Shown: piece by piece, positions 5,488 through 6,947 of the stretch
How the letters are laid out: each line of letters begins with the position of its first letter
Numbering within the stretch: position 1 is the first letter of the stretch
Position numbers and translations under genes: made by a program
Assembly: GCA_945952175.1 (NCBI GenBank)
Contig: CAMFHW010000224.1
Location: 1-6,947 of the forward strand
DNA length: 6,947 nt
Direction of reading: 5' to 3'
Origin: an uncultured Phenylobacterium sp.
GTDB lineage: Bacteria; Pseudomonadota; Alphaproteobacteria; Caulobacterales; Caulobacteraceae
The notes under the pieces: generated by a model
What the model was told of the DNA's origin: nothing
What the model saw: only the letters and a program-made list of their open reading frames with translations
Database searches by the model: none

Positions 5488-6260
5488 GCGATCGCCCGCG
5501 CCACCATCGCCAGTCCGGCGACCACCGCGACCACGCCGCTGGCCCGCGCGAACCGCATCCCGCCCGGGGCCAGGCGCTCCAGGGTGATGGCCAGGGTCAC
5601 CGCGGCCATGGCCCACAGGTCCATCATGCCGACCACCAGCAGCGCAGCCGTCGGCCCGGCGCAGCAGGCGCCACAGTCGAGGCCCAGGGCGAGGCCGCGC
5701 CGCAGGGCGCCGCCAGGGCTGGTCGCCGCGTGGCAGGCCGGCGTCCGGCAGCAGGCGAGACGTCGGGCCTTCCAGGGCGTGAACTGCGCGAGGCCGGCGC
5801 CCAGCACCACCAGCCCGCTGGCCGCGGGCGCGGCGCGCGCCAGCTCCGGCCAGCGCAACTCCGCGGCCGCCAGGGTCGCACCGAGCGGAAAGATCGCCGC
5901 CCCGATCAGGGCCCAGGCGGCGAAATAGCCAAGGCCCGCCAGGGCCGCCAGCCGATCCGGGCTGGGGGCCCCGGTCCGGCCGACGGCCTGGCGCCAGCGC
6001 CACAGCGTCGGTGCGAAGGACGGCGACATCATCGCCGCCGTCATCGCGGTCCACATGGTCAAGAAGCCCCAGGCCAGGGCCGGCCAGGTCTGGCCGCACA
6101 TCGGCGTCCAGGTTCCGGCCAGCATCCAGCCGCCGGGCATCGGCGTGCCGGCCATGGCCGACATCGAGGTTCCGGCGAGCGCCATCGCCGCCACGCCGGC
6201 CGCGAACACCGCCGTCGAGACGGCGACGAAGGCGGGGAGGGAGGTGCGCTCGCCGACCAC
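5484..6260 (-). CDS. DUF2182-type predicted metal-binding integral membrane protein
   Basis: This 258-residue polytopic membrane protein carries the DUF2182 (COG5486) signatures. These are WTAMTAAMMSPS (70-81), QFTPWK (159-164), a Cys-rich CCRTPACH loop (C170, C171, C176, H177), GLDCGACCAGP (C196, C199, C200) and a late LERLAPGG with E228. The family is annotated as metal-binding because of these Cys/His clusters, but its biochemical role is not established. About six hydrophobic segments are visible (roughly 9-29, 60-82, 106-131, 145-160, 188-211 and 213-231, with a last one at 236-256). The segment between the first two is Met-rich (M26, M33, M36, M41, M46, M54, then C55). I use the GTG at 6258-6260, 6 nt after the DUF899 stop; it has only a weak AAGG upstream, so translation is probably coupled. 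Confidence 0.8.
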   Translation of the reverse strand: MVGERTSLPAFVAVSTAVFAAGVAAMALAGTSMSAMAGTPMPGGWMLAGTWTPMCGQTWPALAWGFLTMWTAMTAAMMSPSFAPTLWRWRQAVGRTGAPSPDRLAALAGLGYFAAWALIGAAIFPLGATLAAAELRWPELARAAPAASGLVVLGAGLAQFTPWKARRLACCRTPACHAATSPGGALRRGLALGLDCGACCAGPTAALLVVGMMDLWAMAAVTLAITLERLAPGGMRFARASGVVAVVAGLAMVARAIA

Positions 6261-6266
6261 CGCGCG

Positions 6267-6947
6267 TCAGGCCTTGTCGAGGCCGAGGGTGTCGAGCGCC
6301 TTGTCCAGCACCGAGCTCCAGGCCACGTCCGGCTTGGAAGGATCGTAGGCGTCGTGCCAGTTCCACCACTTGTAGGGCGCGGTCTGCGGATAGCCGGCGG
6401 GCGAGTCCTCCCAGACCTCCTGGCGGCCCAGCGGGGTGATGTCGAGATAGCTCCAGGTACCGCCCATCGCCTCGTCGCCACGGCTCTTGATGAAATAGGT
6501 CCGGTAGACCTGGTCGCCGCGCCGGATGAACACGTTGGTGCCGTGCCATTCGGGCACGTCGAAATCGGCGTCGAAGTCGTCGGTCACGGTGTGCCAGGGC
6601 ATGGTCCAGCCCTTGGCCGCCTTCAGCCGTGCGATGTCGGCCTGCGGGGCGCGCGAGGCGAAGACCAGGGTGGTGTCGCGGGCGTTCAGGTGGGCGGTGT
6701 GCGCCACCTGGTCGGCCACCATCGAGCAGCCACGGCAGGCGTTGTCCGGCCAGCCGAACACGCCGGGCTCGAAGAAGGCGCGGTAGACGATCAGCTGGCT
6801 GCGGCCCTCGAAGATCTCGACCAGGCTCTTCGGCCCGTCGGCGGTCTCGAACCGGTAGGTCTTGTCGACCGCCAGCCACGGCATGCGGCGGCGCTCGGCG
6901 GCCAGCCGGTCGCGGGCGTGGGTGAATTCCTTCTCCTTGGCCAGCAT
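6267..6947 (-). CDS. DUF899 thioredoxin-like protein, probably cut by the window edge at its N-terminus
   Basis: The 226 visible residues match the DUF899 family, thioredoxin-fold proteins of unknown function. Seen in order are EKEFTHARDRLAAERRRMPW (5-24), EGRSQLIVYRAFF (47-59), and WPDNACRGCSMVADQ with a C71-x-x-C74 pair where thioredoxins carry their redox cysteines. These are followed by LVFASRAPQADIARLKAAKGW, the late strand VFIRRGDQVYRTYF, GTWSYLDITPLGRQE, and the C-terminal YKWWNWHDAYDP. No signal peptide is seen, so a cytosolic location is likely. The ATG at 6945-6947 is the last base triplet of the window. Relatives usually have some 15-20 residues before 'LLAKEKE', so this Met is more likely internal and the true start lies outside. 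It forms a probable operon with the DUF2182 gene 6 nt downstream. Confidence 0.85.
   Translation of the reverse strand: MLAKEKEFTHARDRLAAERRRMPWLAVDKTYRFETADGPKSLVEIFEGRSQLIVYRAFFEPGVFGWPDNACRGCSMVADQVAHTAHLNARDTTLVFASRAPQADIARLKAAKGWTMPWHTVTDDFDADFDVPEWHGTNVFIRRGDQVYRTYFIKSRGDEAMGGTWSYLDITPLGRQEVWEDSPAGYPQTAPYKWWNWHDAYDPSKPDVAWSSVLDKALDTLGLDKA

Noticed and set aside
3991..6879. 962-codon open frame on the minus strand
   Set aside because: It runs antisense to the DHA2 transporter and through the DUF2182/DUF899 genes in another frame. Its product is Arg/Gly/Ala/His-rich low-complexity sequence, typical of a GC-rich shadow frame, while the genes it overlaps have clear family motifs.

Overview
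The window is very GC-rich and densely coded, with strong G/C preference at third codon positions, short intergenic gaps and several GTG starts. It also carries hairpin-type interspersed repeats of a kind familiar from alphaproteobacteria. My best guess is an alphaproteobacterial chromosome, probably Caulobacterales (Caulobacter/Phenylobacterium-like). That placement is inference, because there is no rRNA or other taxonomic marker. I see no tRNA, CRISPR array, insertion sequence, transposase, phage gene or origin.

Layout. (1) 1-155, plus: the C-terminal end of a gene that looks like an SCP2 sterol-carrier-type domain. (2) 156-323: a gap between convergent genes, filled by two inverted copies of a hairpin repeat. 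(3) 324-1517, minus: a two-gene unit of a small proline-rich membrane protein and a TesB-like double-hotdog acyl-CoA thioesterase. (4) 1518-1745: a gap dominated by a 34-bp perfect inverted repeat with a 76-bp spacer. (5) 1746-2789, minus: a cysteine-synthase-family PLP enzyme. (6) 2824-3411, minus: a TetR/AcrR repressor. (7) 3412-3511: a divergent control region where a good sigma70-type promoter is overlapped by several TetR-style palindromic half-sites. (8) 3512-3877 and 3961-5487, plus: an NTF2/SnoaL-like small protein, then a 14-TM DHA2 (EmrB/QacA) drug transporter. (9) 5484-6947, minus: a DUF2182 metal-binding-type membrane protein and a thioredoxin-like DUF899 protein, converging on the transporter gene with overlapping stop codons.

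How the genes work together. The clearest functional unit is the divergent TetR / NTF2-like / DHA2 efflux set. The repressor probably binds the palindromes over the plus-strand promoter and is released by a small molecule, which the transporter would export and the NTF2-like protein may bind or modify. The second unit worth attention is DUF899-DUF2182. A cytosolic CxxC protein is followed after 6 nt by a membrane protein rich in Cys and Met at its motifs, which suggests thiol-redox or metal handling, but neither function is established. The thioesterase, the SCP2-like protein and the cysteine synthase look like ordinary metabolic genes. I found no convincing wholly new system. The operator architecture and the DUF899-DUF2182 pair are the parts most worth following up.
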